DNA of 64,000 nt from the NCBI GenBank assembly GCA_026724425.1, contig JAIUCV010000009.1, forward strand, positions 15,883,294-15,947,293, given 5' to 3'. Each line of letters begins with the position of its first letter. The first letter of the stretch is position 1. The position numbers and the translations under genes are program-made. This document shows positions 1 through 12,066 of this stretch, in pieces. The notes beneath the pieces are model-generated. The model had not been told where the DNA came from and did not search any database. It saw only the letters and a list, made by a program, of their open reading frames with translations. Source of the stretch: Erythrophleum ivorense (taxonomy: Eukaryota > Streptophyta > Magnoliopsida > Fabales > Fabaceae).

Positions 1-1773
1 CAGAAACATTTCAAAACATCTTAAGAGTTTCATATTTGGAACCACACTTGGAGGAAAACCAGAATTGCTCTCGGGTTCACTGATATAATTTTTTAATATA
101 AACTTTGAAAATTCATAACTAATTCTAAAAAAATAAAAATCAAGAAAACTATATCTTTTTTTGGAAATCTGTGGATGTCTACTAATGACTAAGAATAATT
201 CCAAATTATGAAAATATCAATTAGACCCTAAAAAATAATAGAACAGTACCAAAGGTCTGTTTGCAATACTAATACTATCCTCCAACTTAAAAAATTTGGT
301 TCTCCTTCTACAGAGCTCCAAATAAGGTAATTTTTATAGTTATAAAAAGCTTATGATATCTAATTTATGTCTGTAAAATTTCATAAGTATTGGACTTCAT
401 TTGGTCCATGCATAGAGAAGTAAACTGATCAAATGAACTGTGCATATACCAATTCTGCATAATTTGACTAAGTTTAAAAAATTATAATAAATTCTCTAGA
501 GCTCAAAATTGAGTTTTCTTTGACTCTATGAACAGTTCTAGATAAGACATACTTACTGGCCAAATTTCATAAAAAAACTCATTCATTTAATCAAGCTTTC
601 GTTTAGCATATATAATAGTCACTTTTGAAGTCCAATTTGGTATCTCAAGGCACCAAAAAGCTTTCTTCTTATTCCATAGCCACTTGGATACATCCAAAAG
701 CATAATTACAACATATAAAAGCATGCCAAATGATCCAAATTATCATGGAGCTCCTTCTCATCTTGCCACTTGCATTTATACACATGCACATACTAACATA
801 TGGGTGGCAAAATCTTACATTTACATACATTTAGTGCCAACATGAGTTCATACATCATATATACATACATTTGGACTTGCTTAAAGGTCTATAATACATA
901 TCATCATATGGATATAATTCTTGACATCAATATACTATTATAATATCTATTTCTCTACTCCTTTGTCAAAGTATTGCTCTTCATGTGGTTTGGCCTCCAT
1001 TCTTTGGTTCACTTGGCTCACCTAAACATAATTAAACATATGAAGGAGAAAAGTGAGATTTAAGGAATCTCAATAGCTCTTTACCCTTTCAAACATATAT
1101 ACTGGATGCATATACATGTTAAAAAATGCATGCATGGCTTTCAAGCTACTAGTGAGTATACATAAAACATTTTTCTTGTCAGAGAAATTCATACATATCA
1201 TACATAGGCTCTCAAGGGTATTGGTCTAGTCTCACTCATTTTTCTTGAAATTTTTAAATTTGCTTCATTCATTTTTAAAAGACTTTTGACTTAGCCTCAC
1301 TATTCTTGAGACTTTTGGCTTTATCTCACTTTTAACTTATCCTCACCCTTGTTAAGGGATTTTTGGCATCACTATATTCATTTAAGCCAAAATACATTTA
1401 TAAATTCATTTCAAAATGTATAATGGTACCATAGCAAGTGAGCATTAGTTAGAAATGCATTTTGTACTTCAAATATACATATAAGCACTCAAAGATAAGA
1501 AGATATCTAAGCAATGTATGAGAGAAATGTTAGAGAGCTACCTTGGAGTTAATGTCACACAATTTTCCCTTGAACTTGTCTTCCCCTTTTTGTGCCAAAC
1601 TCATGGAATTGGATGGCACTTGATCCTCTTCGTCTAGACACATCAAATGAGATATGAATTACTCATAAGAACAAGTTTTAGCCTATGCAAACTCTATGCA
1701 AAGCTACTTTCTCATATGGCTCAATTATACTTTCTCATATGGCTCAATTATACTTTCATACAAGACACAATGA
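1..1773 (+). repeat. Truncated LTR-like repeat, family C
   Basis: This block is collinear with 48240-49290 and more weakly with the solo LTR at 39107-42040. Shared landmarks occur in the same order: the 'gggtggcaaaatct' stretch near 806, the 'aatctcaatagctcttta' stretch near 1067, a Pu/Py-alternating 'atgcatgcatgg' stretch near 1125, a series of 'tcactc..cttttgg' segments at 1200-1370, and 'agagagctacctt' near 1532. The left end lies outside the window and the right end is lost after about 1773. A 23-bp exact tandem duplication lies at 1706-1751. No coding capacity is visible. It is probably a fragment of a Ty3-type LTR; the superfamily is an inference. Confidence 0.6.
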
Positions 1774-3389
1774 AGCAACTAGTGAAATTCAAGATGTTTG
1801 TTTTTATTTATGCTGTTCTAGTATAAATTTTCTTAAATTCTTAACCTTTGCTCACTGTTGCAATCTCAATCTTTGTCTTCAAATGCTGTTTCGAGTTAGG
1901 CATTTTGGCTTGAGATGTAAAATTTACAAGAATTGTCACATTTATGGGTCAGAAACTTCATTTATACTCCCTTGCCCTTGCCCTTGCCCTTGTGCTTTTG
2001 CAGTATGTACGTTTTTCATTATCAAACAGCTACAAATCATGTGCATGTTTCAACTTGCTCTTGGTATTTTCTTGCTTCAACAATGTCTTGATTAAATTAT
2101 TTGCTCTTTGTAAAACCAACTGACGTCATCAGGATTCAGAAATGCTTGTTGAAATATATTTTTGTAATAATAATAATAATAATAATAATGTAGATTAATT
2201 TGCGGAGAATGCTGTACTATGTTATGAATATTTATACATTTTAGTATGAAATATAATCTGGCCCCTCGTTTATCAAGAAGTTGCTTTAAACTTGAAAGCA
2301 CAATAAGAGTGGCAGATGTCATCTTCTCATGTGCTTACTGCAAATAACATTATAAGCTTACTTGTTATAAAGCTACAATAGGCTTTCATTATGAGAGATG
2401 GAATTAGCTTACTTGTTAACTCTTGTTTGCTAAATAAGAAACCTCTAAGATTGTAAGAGCTGAAATTCTGAATGCATATTTTCCTTCTTTCTTTTTTCAC
2501 TGATTAATCATGTTAATTAATTTCATGGATATTGTGATGTTTTAAAACCAATTTATGTTATGAATTTTTAGTGGTTTGTTGTCTAATTTAAAATCCTTTT
2601 ATTGTGTTTTTGGGGTGGGTCAGGTACGAGGCAATATAATACCTGCACGTTCTGGGTATGGGGCAGAAAGAAGAAAAAAAAGAACCCATAAGGTTATGGC
2701 GTAGGTATAGGGCAAAGTAGGGAAGAATGGTATGGGGATGGGTATTAAAAGACCCACCCAACCCCATTCCACCCCATTGCTATCACTAGTTTTTTGTAAA
2801 AATTAAAAAATGATCCTTAAAAAACATAAAGCTTTTATATAAGTTCTTGTAAAATTACATATTGCCCCTACAAAAAACATTCATATAAATCCTTGTAAAA
2901 TTACATATTACTCTTACAAAGAAATAAAATTTTATATAATTCCCTTGAAAAAATAATTTTTTAAACATATATATGTATATGTATGGCTGATTTAGGCAAG
3001 GCAAGACTGACCAAAGTACTTTACCCAAAACCCAGCACAGCCATATGGTCGATTCCTTCTCCCATTTTTGCCTTGCTTGATTTAACTGGACCTGACCGAT
3101 TTTGCCAAGCGAGTGTGCATGCCTATAGCATACTCGTGCTGATTTTATTTTGTATATGTTTTCATTAAAAAGTTATATATATGTATATACATACACACAC
3201 ACACGAGTATTCATTGTTTTAATTGGTTATATTTTTAATTACTTAATGAATGTTATATTTCTTAATTTAAAAATGATTATTTTAACCATGTAAAGATAAT
3301 TAGACCAAAATAAATTTAGTTATATATATATATATATTTTAATTTTAGAAAATATTAGTATAACTTTTATAATAAAAGAAATAATGATG
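1774..3389. other. AT-rich noncoding stretch with simple repeats
   Basis: I see no gene here. It contains a (TAA)n microsatellite at about 2166-2190, three copies of a 6-bp 'cccttg' unit at 1970-1990, short (CA)n and (TA)n runs at 3190-3205 and 3320-3337, and a repeated 'ataaa(t/g)tccttgtaaaatta'-type motif at 2830-2930. The short open frames here have no recognisable domain. Confidence 0.5.
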
Positions 3390-3900
3390 TAATTAAATGA
3401 CTTCTCAAAAAAATTAATATGAAGTTGGTCTCTTAATTTTACTTCATGTTTCATTTTTCTCTTTTAACGTAATTTGATTTCAGTTTGGTCCTTAACTTTA
3501 CCAATGTTTCACTTTTTTTTAATAATTTCATTTTATTCCAATTTGATTCCTTAACTTTCAAAAACTATTGAAATATTTCCTTCCCTTTAATACCATGAAA
3601 TTAAAATGCTTAACAAAAAAGTTCATGTATGGCTCATTGATGACTTGACTCCAATAATCTTTCACCAACCAAGAAGCCACGTAAAACTTTTCTATTAAAC
3701 AACTTGGTAGTGTTAGAGAGATGAAAACATTTGAGTCATCTTTGTAAAGTCAAGGACTATATTGGAGCAAAATAAAGTTAAGGGATAAAGTAAAACCTAA
3801 TATAAAGTTAAATGATCAAATTAAAATAAAATGAAATTGAAGGATGAAAGTGAAATTTGAGATAAGTTAAGGGATTAAAAGTATATTTTAGCCCTTACTA
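3390..3900. mobile_element. MITE-like foldback element
   Basis: The left half (3410-3560) contains repeated 'ggtc(c/t)cttaa(c/t)ttta' phrases. The right half (3740-3895) contains their reverse complements, such as 'aagttaagggataaag' and 'gataagttaagggatta'. Together they make a long imperfect inverted repeat around a central 150 bp. This is the form of a non-autonomous foldback DNA element. Exact termini and target duplication could not be fixed, so superfamily is left open. Confidence 0.5.
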
Positions 3901-5217
3901 AATTAAAGCTTAGTAAGCAAATTTATTTTTTTGGAACAAGTAAACAAAACTTTTACAATGTGTGTGTTAAAATTGTATGGTAGAATGAATTTTGTAAAAT
4001 TTTATGTAAATGCAATCAATTTCGGCAAGAGGCTCAATCTCACATAGAAATTAAGGTCAGTTTTGGTCGTAGCTCACCAAATCACTTCTTCTCTCTCTAA
4101 CACTGACTGTTGCTGCGTCACTTCTGTTTATATCAGAAAGACAAGTTCGGTTTCCCTTACTATGTGTTTTTATTCATATTTAGCTCAGTGGCTATTGTAA
4201 TAGCCATTACAATTTCCACAGCCCCTTTCATGTTTCACTGAATCAAGGCTAAATTTTCTAAGAATTCCAACTTCATTGGTTCATTTTTGGTCATCTAAGT
4301 GCACAACGCTAATCATTCCCAAGCTTTCTCAAATCCAACACTTAGCTTCAGCTAACTCTCTGTTTTTCTCTCTTCTTGTAGGTTGCTTTTCTAAGCTTGT
4401 CCTCTGTTGTTGCTGCAGACCTTTGCCTTGGGTTTTTGCATAATAAGGCAAGTTATTTGTAACTCAGCGTTTTTGCTCAATTTTCATGTATTAATGTGAG
4501 TCTTATTTACTGTGTCCTATTAATCTTGGTAATCTGATTTAATTGCGAAAATTTTTAGGATAATCTTGCTATTTGGATTTGTGTGAGTGTGATGTGAAGC
4601 ATAATGCTATGCTATTTGTATTTCCAAATTTCTTGCCATGCATTTGTGTGCTATAGAGGCATTTGAATTTTATTTTCCCTCATCAGGATCACATATGCTG
4701 GGGATAACTTTGTTTTACTTTTAGAGCCTTTTAAAATTTCAAAAAACGAACCCCTTGCAGTACTTAAACTATTTCAAGAAATTCATCCTTTGATTTTTTT
4801 TTTTAAAACAAAGCTGCAGTTAAGGTCATTACAATGGGCAAAACTTCATCCTGTACTCCTATAATATTTTAGTCTAGTGGAATATAAGTTGTACTATAAA
4901 AGACAGTTCATTGTTTACTTCTTAAAATTGAGGGGTTTGATTACAGTTGTGGTTTTCTTACAAAAAGGTTGTTCTCTCTTCTGCAATACCTTTTCACTTT
5001 ATTCTTTTAGATGTCATGCTGCTTATCTGATCACCCCATGAAACTACAGGGCCTTCTAAAGGAATTGCATATATGCAACGTTACAGCTAGCTGCCAATGC
5101 AATCAAGTGGCACTGACAATTGTTCCTTTTCTCCTTCTCTTGTCTTTGCAAAATCCTAAACCTCAAGCATTATAGAACTGCAATACCCAAGTAAAGGAAG
5201 AATATTAGGTACCGTAA
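3901..5217 (+). other. Upstream region of the PPR gene
   Basis: No other gene is seen. From about 4080 to 4440 the sequence is rich in CT runs typical of plant 5' UTRs. A 'cttcttgtag/gttg' junction near 4375-4385 could be a splice acceptor, so a 5' UTR intron is possible but unproven. A promoter probably lies within this interval; no single TATA element is convincing. Confidence 0.35.
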
Positions 5218-6648
5218 ATGGGGAAAATCCCACCTTCATTCCGCTCTGTTATTTCAAACCCATTCCTCAGAAAGCCATCGTCTCTAGTTCCTGCAGAAAC
5301 TTCACAATCTACTGTAACTCCATCTGTGAAGCCCCATTATTTACCCAAGAAGACCTCCAATAAAAAGTCATCCCAAAATTTTGTAAAAGTGAAAGAAACC
5401 CAGAATTCTAACTCTTTCACAACTCAAAAAGCACTAACGCTCTTCAAATCTCCAAGCCTCTCAGATGCCAAGGATGTTTTTGACTCGATCATTAAGAGTT
5501 CAAAAATCTTTATTGATCCTCGTTTCTATAGTTCTCTCCTTCAAGCATATGCCTCACTCTCTACTGTCAATGATTCTGTTGCTTTTCTCCGTCACATGAT
5601 GAAAACCAATCCTTCTTTCTCACCTGACAGATCAATTTATCACATCTTGCTCTCCCAGTCCTGTAAAACACCCGATTTGAGCCTTGCCCCTGTTCATCAA
5701 GCCCTGAATTTAATGGTCGGTAATGGCATAAGCCCTGACAAGGTTACAACTGATATAGCTGTCCGATCACTCTGTTCAGTAGGTCGCTTAGAGCATGCAA
5801 TTGAATTGGTCAAAGAATTATCCTTGAAACACTCCGTCCATGACACTTACACTTTCAATTTTCTTGTTAAACATTTGTGTAAATCCAGCACATTGAGTAC
5901 TGTCTACAATTTTATTGATGAAATGCGGAGCTCTTTTAATATAAAGCTTGATCTTGTTACTTATACAATTTTGATTGATAATGTTTGTAATACCAAAAAC
6001 TTACGCGAGGCATTGCGATTGGTGAGTGTGCTCAGAGAGGAGGGGCTGACTGCTTTGTTTACAATACAATAATGAAGGGGTACTGTATGCTTAGTAGGGG
6101 AAGTGAGGCAATTGAGGTTTATAATGAAATGAAGGAGGAAGGAGTGGAGCCTGACCTTGTCACTTACAACACTTTGATTTTTGGGTTATCAAAAGCTGGT
6201 CGAGTTAAGGAAGCTAAAAAGTTCTTGGGTATTATGGCAGAAATGGGTCATTTCCCTGACGAGGTTACTTATACCTCACTGATGAATGGAATGTGCAGGG
6301 AGGGGAATGCCCTGGGTGCATTGGCATTGTTGGGGGAAATGGAAGCAAAAGGGTGCAGTCCGAATTCATGCACCTATAACACACTGCTACATGGATTGTG
6401 TAAGTCAAGGTTGTTGGAGAAGGCCATTGAGTTGTATGAAGTGATGAAATCAGGTGGTCTGAAGCTTGAAACTGCTTCTTATGCTACATTTGTCCGGACA
6501 CTGTGGGGATGGAAGAATTGCAGAGGCTTATGATGTGTTTGACTATGCAGTTGAGAGCAAGAGTTTGACGGACGTCACTGCTTATTCAACATTAGAGAGC
6601 ACACTTAAGTGGCTGAAGAAGGTCACAGAACAAGGTCACATAATTTGA
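5218..6648 (+). pseudogene. P-class PPR protein gene with two frameshifts
   Basis: This is a pentatricopeptide repeat protein of the P class, a family that binds organellar RNA by tandem 35-residue helical hairpins. The reading frame opens at ATG 5218 with a roughly 90-residue basic, Ser-rich leader that could be an organelle transit peptide. Repeats follow, with signatures such as 'DLVTYTILID', 'DLVTYNTLIFGLSKAGR', 'DEVTYTSLMNGMCREG' and 'NSCTYNTLLHGLCKSR'. The frame breaks near 6043-6047; the next frame resumes at the codon at 6048, which fits a net loss of about 7 bases inside one repeat. It breaks again near 6501-6508 (net -2 or +1) and ends at TGA 6646-6648. The joined length of about 475 codons is a normal size for this single-exon type. 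It resembles the Arabidopsis At2g17670-like group from memory, unverified. It is either a recent pseudogene or an assembly error. Confidence 0.85.
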
Positions 6649-8261
6649 TTGGTATGTCTCACTGTCTACTTAAATTTTATGTAATTCATTGTCCCGAGGG
6701 CTTGTATAGTTGACGCCTGCCCTTGTATGCCGACAGAATTCAAAAGGATGTCAAGTCTCACCAACATATGGTCTCTGCAAGGCGCAGGTGAGGTGAGCAG
6801 CGAATAATGAATGACGCTAAAGATTGTGAAGAACGAAGTTCAGCCCCAAGTGCCTCAGGAGAGAAGTTTACCTCCTTAGTTTCTCTGGTTACTGGCTGTG
6901 ATCTGATTGGTATAATATATATGGAGAGGTTTATCTACATCCGTGATGTATTATATATTAGTAATTTAATTTGTCTATTTTGATTCTTTTTTCGCACATA
7001 CAACATGAGCATGAGTTTCTGAGATCATGCTGGGAAAAAGCTCAACAAAACGGCAGTAATAAGGTAAATAAAAACTCGTGAGTTGATTTGATATCTTGAT
7101 ATGGTGTTATAAACTCTCTACTTTAGATTTTACGTTCCTACAATGAGGAAAAATAAAAAGGGCATCTATATATTCTTCTATAAATTATGAAATTATGTTC
7201 TGTAGGTTTTGACTTCTCTGTCTTCCTTGGTTTTGCACCTATTCTTTTTTGTGGTTACTGATGATTTTGGATGAAAACGTAAAAGCCTATTTTCTTATTA
7301 TCTATGATTTGAGGGAAGGAAAATTATACACATTTAGATTCAAACCGAAAAAGAGTATGTGTATCAGGAGTTAAAAGTCCAACAATTCTTTTTTTTTTTT
7401 AAATAAGAAAATTGATCATTTTATTCAAAAAAAAGAAAAACCAGGTACAGAACTACATCCGAAGACCAACCTCCAGGCAACCACAAAAATGCAAAGTAAT
7501 CAGACCAAGAGAAGAACAGATCTATTGACTATACAATTATTTTGTATTTCGTTGGGCATCACCCAGTGTTAAAGCCATGGTCGGACTTTTTAACAAATCA
7601 ATTTTTTAGTTACTCTTTTGTTTCAAACACCAAAAAGGACCATTGATGTAGAATCTGAACAGAAGTTAGGAAACAAAATCATGACATCTATATATCTATA
7701 TATACTATACTAAAGCAATCGTACTTCGGGTAATTAATGCATCTTATGTACCGCAATTATAATCATCCAACTCAGCTTTCTAATGCAGGAGAATAATAAC
7801 AAAAAATTGTCTCAATCTTGAAAATTTTGAAACACAGATGTTAAAACTTTTAATTTTGAAAGTGAAAGGTTTTATCCATTTGTATTATTTTTTTCATTAA
7901 ATATTTTTTTCAAATCTTAAATTCAAAAAGTTACAACTATTCTTGATACGATTTAACAATATCTAAAAATAAATGAATTTTAAAACTCTCACCAATCAAT
8001 ATCTATAAAATTCTCCGACTAAAATGTGCAAAAAAAAAAAATTCAATTCAGTCTTGAAGTAAAAAACATAAAATGCTAATCAAATTATGGCTCTTTCATA
8101 TGTCAGGGCAACACAAAACAGAAGATGGCTTCATTTGAAAATTGTTGCTCCCTCTTTGATTTCCTTCAGTCATTCTTCTTCCTTCATCAAAAATTTTAAC
8201 AGTACTAATTAGATGTTGATCTCTCTAAACAAAATAATGATCAAATTGAGCTGCATGTTAA
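6649..8261. other. Downstream flank of the PPR gene, noncoding
   Basis: The 3' UTR of the PPR gene probably occupies the first few hundred bases. At 7389-7445 a poly-T run followed by A-rich DNA and 'ccaggtacagaactacatcc' could be the reversed tail of an inserted retroposon, but no domain is readable. The rest is AT-rich with nothing recognisable. The five bases 8262-8266 (tctat) are the target duplication of the copia element. Confidence 0.4.
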
Positions 8262-9291
8262 TCTATTGTTAGAAATTGTGCCCTAAGTTAATTATTATAT
8301 CGCGAACATTATTTTTATTATGAAATAAGAATTTTTTTTATTACATTATTATATTATTTGCATGTTTATATATAATAATATCCATGGATAAATCATTTTT
8401 TTGAATTATCCAAAATATCCCTAATCAATCATCCTTGTGGGAACAACGATGAATTAAGATTAGTATGATTTTGATTAATTAAGTATTAATCATGTATGAT
8501 GATATGAATCAAAATCATAGGCGTGTGTTAGAACAGGACGCTAGATAGACCTATCATGAGATAAGCTACATGGATTAGGTCATAAGTTTATCTCATATAT
8601 AACCATGTCATTGATCCCTTGGACCTGAGATCACTATAAATTCCTACATGAAGGACACTGTACTTTGGCATAGTCTAATATCACCTTTGACCCGGTGATT
8701 ATAAAGACTGTGATGAGGTATAATGAAATCCATGCAGAGGAAGATGAGTGGTCAAAATAGAATTTGTCCCTCTAATTAATAGAGAGATATCTCTGGGCCC
8801 CTCGATGAGTGTGACTGAGAAATGCATGGGCAGACTCAGATGGAAAAGGTTCCATCTTATATAAGTTTGCTTGAAGATCGAAAAAGTTATAATCGAGCAA
8901 GTTGAGGATGACATTTCCATGCCTCATACTCGATTTAGATATTGTGTGACAAAAGGGATATGATAGGGTTATAAGATAGGTTGCATCGGATCACCGATTC
9001 CATATAATTTGGGTAGTCACAATGTCTTATTAGAGGTCACTTGTGATTTGTGGGTCAAATAGTGCAGTTGGCCCACTGCCAACATCATATGGGCCTGCAG
9101 GGTCGCATACAAGAACGGACAAACTCGGGCTAAAATATCCACATTCATTGAATCAGAAATGTGTCTAAATTTAATGAATATCTAGGATAAAGGAATTATA
9201 TATATATATATATATAATTAAATGTGAAATATATTATATATATATATGTATATTATATTTGATATTATATATATGTATATATATATGAATT

Positions 9292-9487
9292 AATTTAAAT
9301 TTGATTCTATTAGATAGATTTAAATTTAAACTAATAAGATAATTTAAATTTAATTCTATCAGATAGGTTTAAATTTAAACTAATCAAATAATTTAAATTT
9401 GATTCTATCAAATAGATTTAAATTTAAACTAATCAAATAATTTAAATTTGATTCTATCAGATAGATTTAAATTTAAATTAATCAGAT
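9292..9487 (+). repeat. 49-bp minisatellite, 4 units (5' LTR)
   Basis: There are four head-to-tail units of 49 bp, each pairing 'aatttaaatttgattctatc' with 'tttaaatttaaactaatc'. The TTTAAATTTAAA core is a perfect dyad. The array lies in U3, about 120 bp upstream of the TATA box. Confidence 0.9.
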
Positions 9488-9607
9488 AATTTAAATTAAA
9501 CTCTAGATATTGTTAGTTTAAATTTAAACTATAAGATAGATTTGAATTTAAACTAATAGATATATTTAATTAATTTTGATTAATTAAATATATTTGAAAC
9601 TCTAGTC

Positions 9608-9615
9608 TATAAATA
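9608..9615 (+). promoter_or_regulatory. LTR TATA box (5' LTR)
   Basis: TATAAATA stands in the conserved context 'tctagtctataaata' and is also present at 16628-16635 in the other LTR. It is the likely start-site element for element transcription; R would begin about 30 bp downstream. Confidence 0.7.
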
Positions 9616-9675
9616 AGGGTTTTCATATAAGAAAAGAATAGTTGGAGTTGCCTCCAAAATCCTTAGAGAGAGGGA

Positions 9676-9800
9676 CACCGTACGGACATCGTACGAACTG
9701 TACAGAATTATACGGACACTCTAAAAATCCTTAGAGAGAGGGACATCGTACAGAAAATTGTACGAAACGTCGTACGGACTGTACGAAAATTGTACGAGGG
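9676..9800 (+). repeat. GTACG-rich leader segment of the 5' LTR
   Basis: About nine GTACG/CGTAC words lie within roughly 130 bp, several forming the palindromes GTAC or CGTACG. The phrase 'ccttagagagagggaca' occurs twice, so the segment is a degenerate tandem duplication. It lies just after the predicted transcription start. The counterpart in the 3' LTR is at about 16692-16830. Confidence 0.7.
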
Positions 9801-10034
9801 CAGGCTGTTAGCACACCGTTTGAGTTGCTGAACCCCGTTCGTGTGGATACCAGTAGAAGGAGCTAATATGCGGCCAGTTCCTGTGATCCAAACAAAAGTA
9901 AACAACAAACTCAATCGATAGAAAAGGTAATTCTCTGAACTTATTTGGTTTAAGTGATTTTGATGGATCCTTGGTAGAAATTGAAATAAAAATTTTAAAC
10001 GTTTCCGCTTTGTGCCTCCCATAATTCCCAACAG

Positions 10035-10048
10035 TCGTATCAGAGCCA
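10035..10048 (+). promoter_or_regulatory. Primer binding site, tRNA-Met type
   Basis: TCGTATCAGAGCCA starts two bases after the 5' LTR. It differs at one position from the usual TGGTATCAGAGCC, which pairs with the 3' end of plant initiator tRNA-Met and primes minus-strand DNA synthesis. Confidence 0.85.
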
Positions 10049-11252
10049 CGTCAAAAAATTGCTTAAATTGAGTACTTGTGTGTTCTAAGAATTTTATCTT
10101 ATAATCAATTTTTTGCATGTGTTAATATAAGATATGTATGTGATATTAATTTGATCAAATTATTTTAAAAGCATGAAATCTAAGCGTAGAGGTCCTTTTA
10201 ATGATTTCATTCATATATATGATATATGTATAGTTTTCAATGTGATTGGAAACATGATTATTAATTTGTTACATATGTATATATATATTTGATATATTTT
10301 GTACAAATTATATTCTATTTTAATTCGAATTTGTTTCGCTATGTATGTGACGTACTAAATGAATCTGCCATTGCTATCTAATCCTAGCATAACATAATCT
10401 AATTTAAAATTAATTTACTAAATTTACAGTCTTTCATATGAGATGAGATGTTTGTAACATGTGTGTTGTGATTTGCTTGGATGGGTATGGTGCATGATAT
10501 GGCCCTAGGATGCTTATGGTTTGTAATTTTTTTTTAAAAAAATACGATCTGCGTGTCGTGCCTCTCTCTATTCATTCTAAATGTACATTCTTTTCTCATC
10601 TCACACTCCCCTCGAATGTTCAAACGAGGTTTCTCTTTGTATATATATATATATTTTATCTTAGAGGAATCCTCTCATTGGCTTGGGAGGAGATATGATA
10701 GATAGGCCATATTGTGTCACATTTATTTTAAGACTTATGATGAGATCATATGCATGTATGCTATCGTAGTATATAATGATGTGACAACTAGTTTTATGAA
10801 ATAATGAAATAAAATCCCTCGTGTAAAATTTTAAGTTGCAATGCCGCCCACTAATGAACATCTACCAAGACTTTGACCACCTGACTGTAGGTTCCACCAA
10901 AGTGGGATACATTTAGGTTATCTTAGTAAGGCAGCTTGGGTAATAGTAATACTTATAACTTTATAGTGGTTTGACTTAATTGAAACTATCAAAATGGTTT
11001 TGAGTCTCAAGGCATTAGATGGGATTAAACATGACGAATTATGTGATGAATGAATCTTATAAAAGATCTAAGAGTTACATGTAATGTAATGGGTAAACGA
11101 GTTACCTACCTAAATAGCTTAATTTTAAGCGTCTTGCCAAAGCAGACTTATAATTAAGTGAAATATGGGTCTTAGTCCGCTAAATTAAATTGAGAGTTAT
11201 TTTTAGTGAAAAGTTATTAATTTGATTTTTTACATATTTTGTTGTAGAAAAA
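10049..11252 (+). other. Untranslated leader of the copia element
   Basis: About 1.2 kb between the PBS and the first gag ATG carries no conserved frame. Leaders of this length are usual for large-LTR copia elements. Packaging and dimerisation signals would be expected here, but none can be identified by eye. Confidence 0.6.
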
Positions 11253-12066
11253 ATGTCGACAAATAACTCTGTTGCACTATCATTGCGATTTGTCCTTGAA
11301 AAGGACAAACTCAATGGGACAAACTTTTTTGACTGGTTTAGGAACTTAAGAATTGTTCTTAAACAGGAAAGAAAGCTATATGTCCTAGATGAGCCCATTC
11401 TTGAGGAGCCTGTAGCCAATGCTCTAAGAGTACAGAAGGATGCCCACACCAAGCATCTCAATGATTCTGTGAAAGTGGGATGTCTAATGTTAGCCACCAT
11501 GGTCCCAGAACTTCAGAGAGATCTGGAACTTATGGAAGCTTATGAGATGATTGTGCATCTCAAGGAAATGTTTCAACAATAGGCAAGGTAGGAAAGGTTT
11601 GAAACCACTAAGGCCTTGCATTCTTGTAAAATGGCTGAAGGTGCATCAGTTAGCATTCATGTTTTGAAGATGAAAGGCTACCTTGATCACCTTGAGAGGC
11701 TTGGATTTCCCATAAGTCAGGAGTTATTTACAGATTTGATCTTAAACTTACTTCCTGAAAGTTATGACCAGTTTGTCATAAACTACAATATGAACAACAT
11801 GGAGAAATCTGTTTCTGAACTGCATGGGATGCTTAAAACTGCTGAGCAAAATATTAAGAAAAATCCAAACTCTATTTTAATGGTTCAGAAAAGTAAAGGA
11901 ATGAAAAAGAAAGGCAAAGGCAAAGGAAAGGGCTCGAACAATAAGTTCAAAAACCAAAACAAGCCCAAACCCAAGCCCGAAGCCAAGAAGGCAAAACCTT
12001 TTAAGGAAGGAGTTTGTTTCTTTTGCAATGAGCTCGGTCATTGGAAGAGAAACTGCAAGCTCTACT
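11253..12066 (+). pseudogene. copia gag (nucleocapsid), broken
   Basis: Gag forms the virus-like particle of the retrotransposon. The frame opens with ATG 11253 and has the conserved copia gag N-terminus around 'LNGTNFFDWFRNLRIVLKQE'. Two in-frame TAG stops lie at 11580-11582 and 11589-11591, and homology continues in the same frame past both. A Lys-rich stretch follows, then a CX2CX4HX4C zinc knuckle at 12015-12056 (C-FF-C-NELG-H-WKRN-C). Gag is continuous with protease in one polyprotein. Both stops fit single C-to-T changes. Confidence 0.9.

Larger units (their letters stand above)
8267..10033 (+). repeat. 5' LTR of the copia element
   Basis: This 1767-bp LTR starts TGTTAG and ends CCAACA. 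It holds a 49-bp minisatellite (9292-9487, four units), a TATA box at 9608-9615, and a GTACG-rich segment at about 9676-9800. The short open frame on the minus strand at 8699-8920 recurs in the 3' LTR at 15689-15880 only because the LTRs are duplicates. Confidence 0.95.

Noticed and set aside
7389..7530. Poly-T and 'ccaggtacag' as a reversed retroposon tail
   Set aside because: No target duplication or coding remnant could be found to support it.
8699..8920. Minus-strand 73-aa open frame repeated at 15689-15880
   Set aside because: Both lie at the same place in the two LTRs of one element, so the similarity follows from LTR duplication and gives no evidence of coding.
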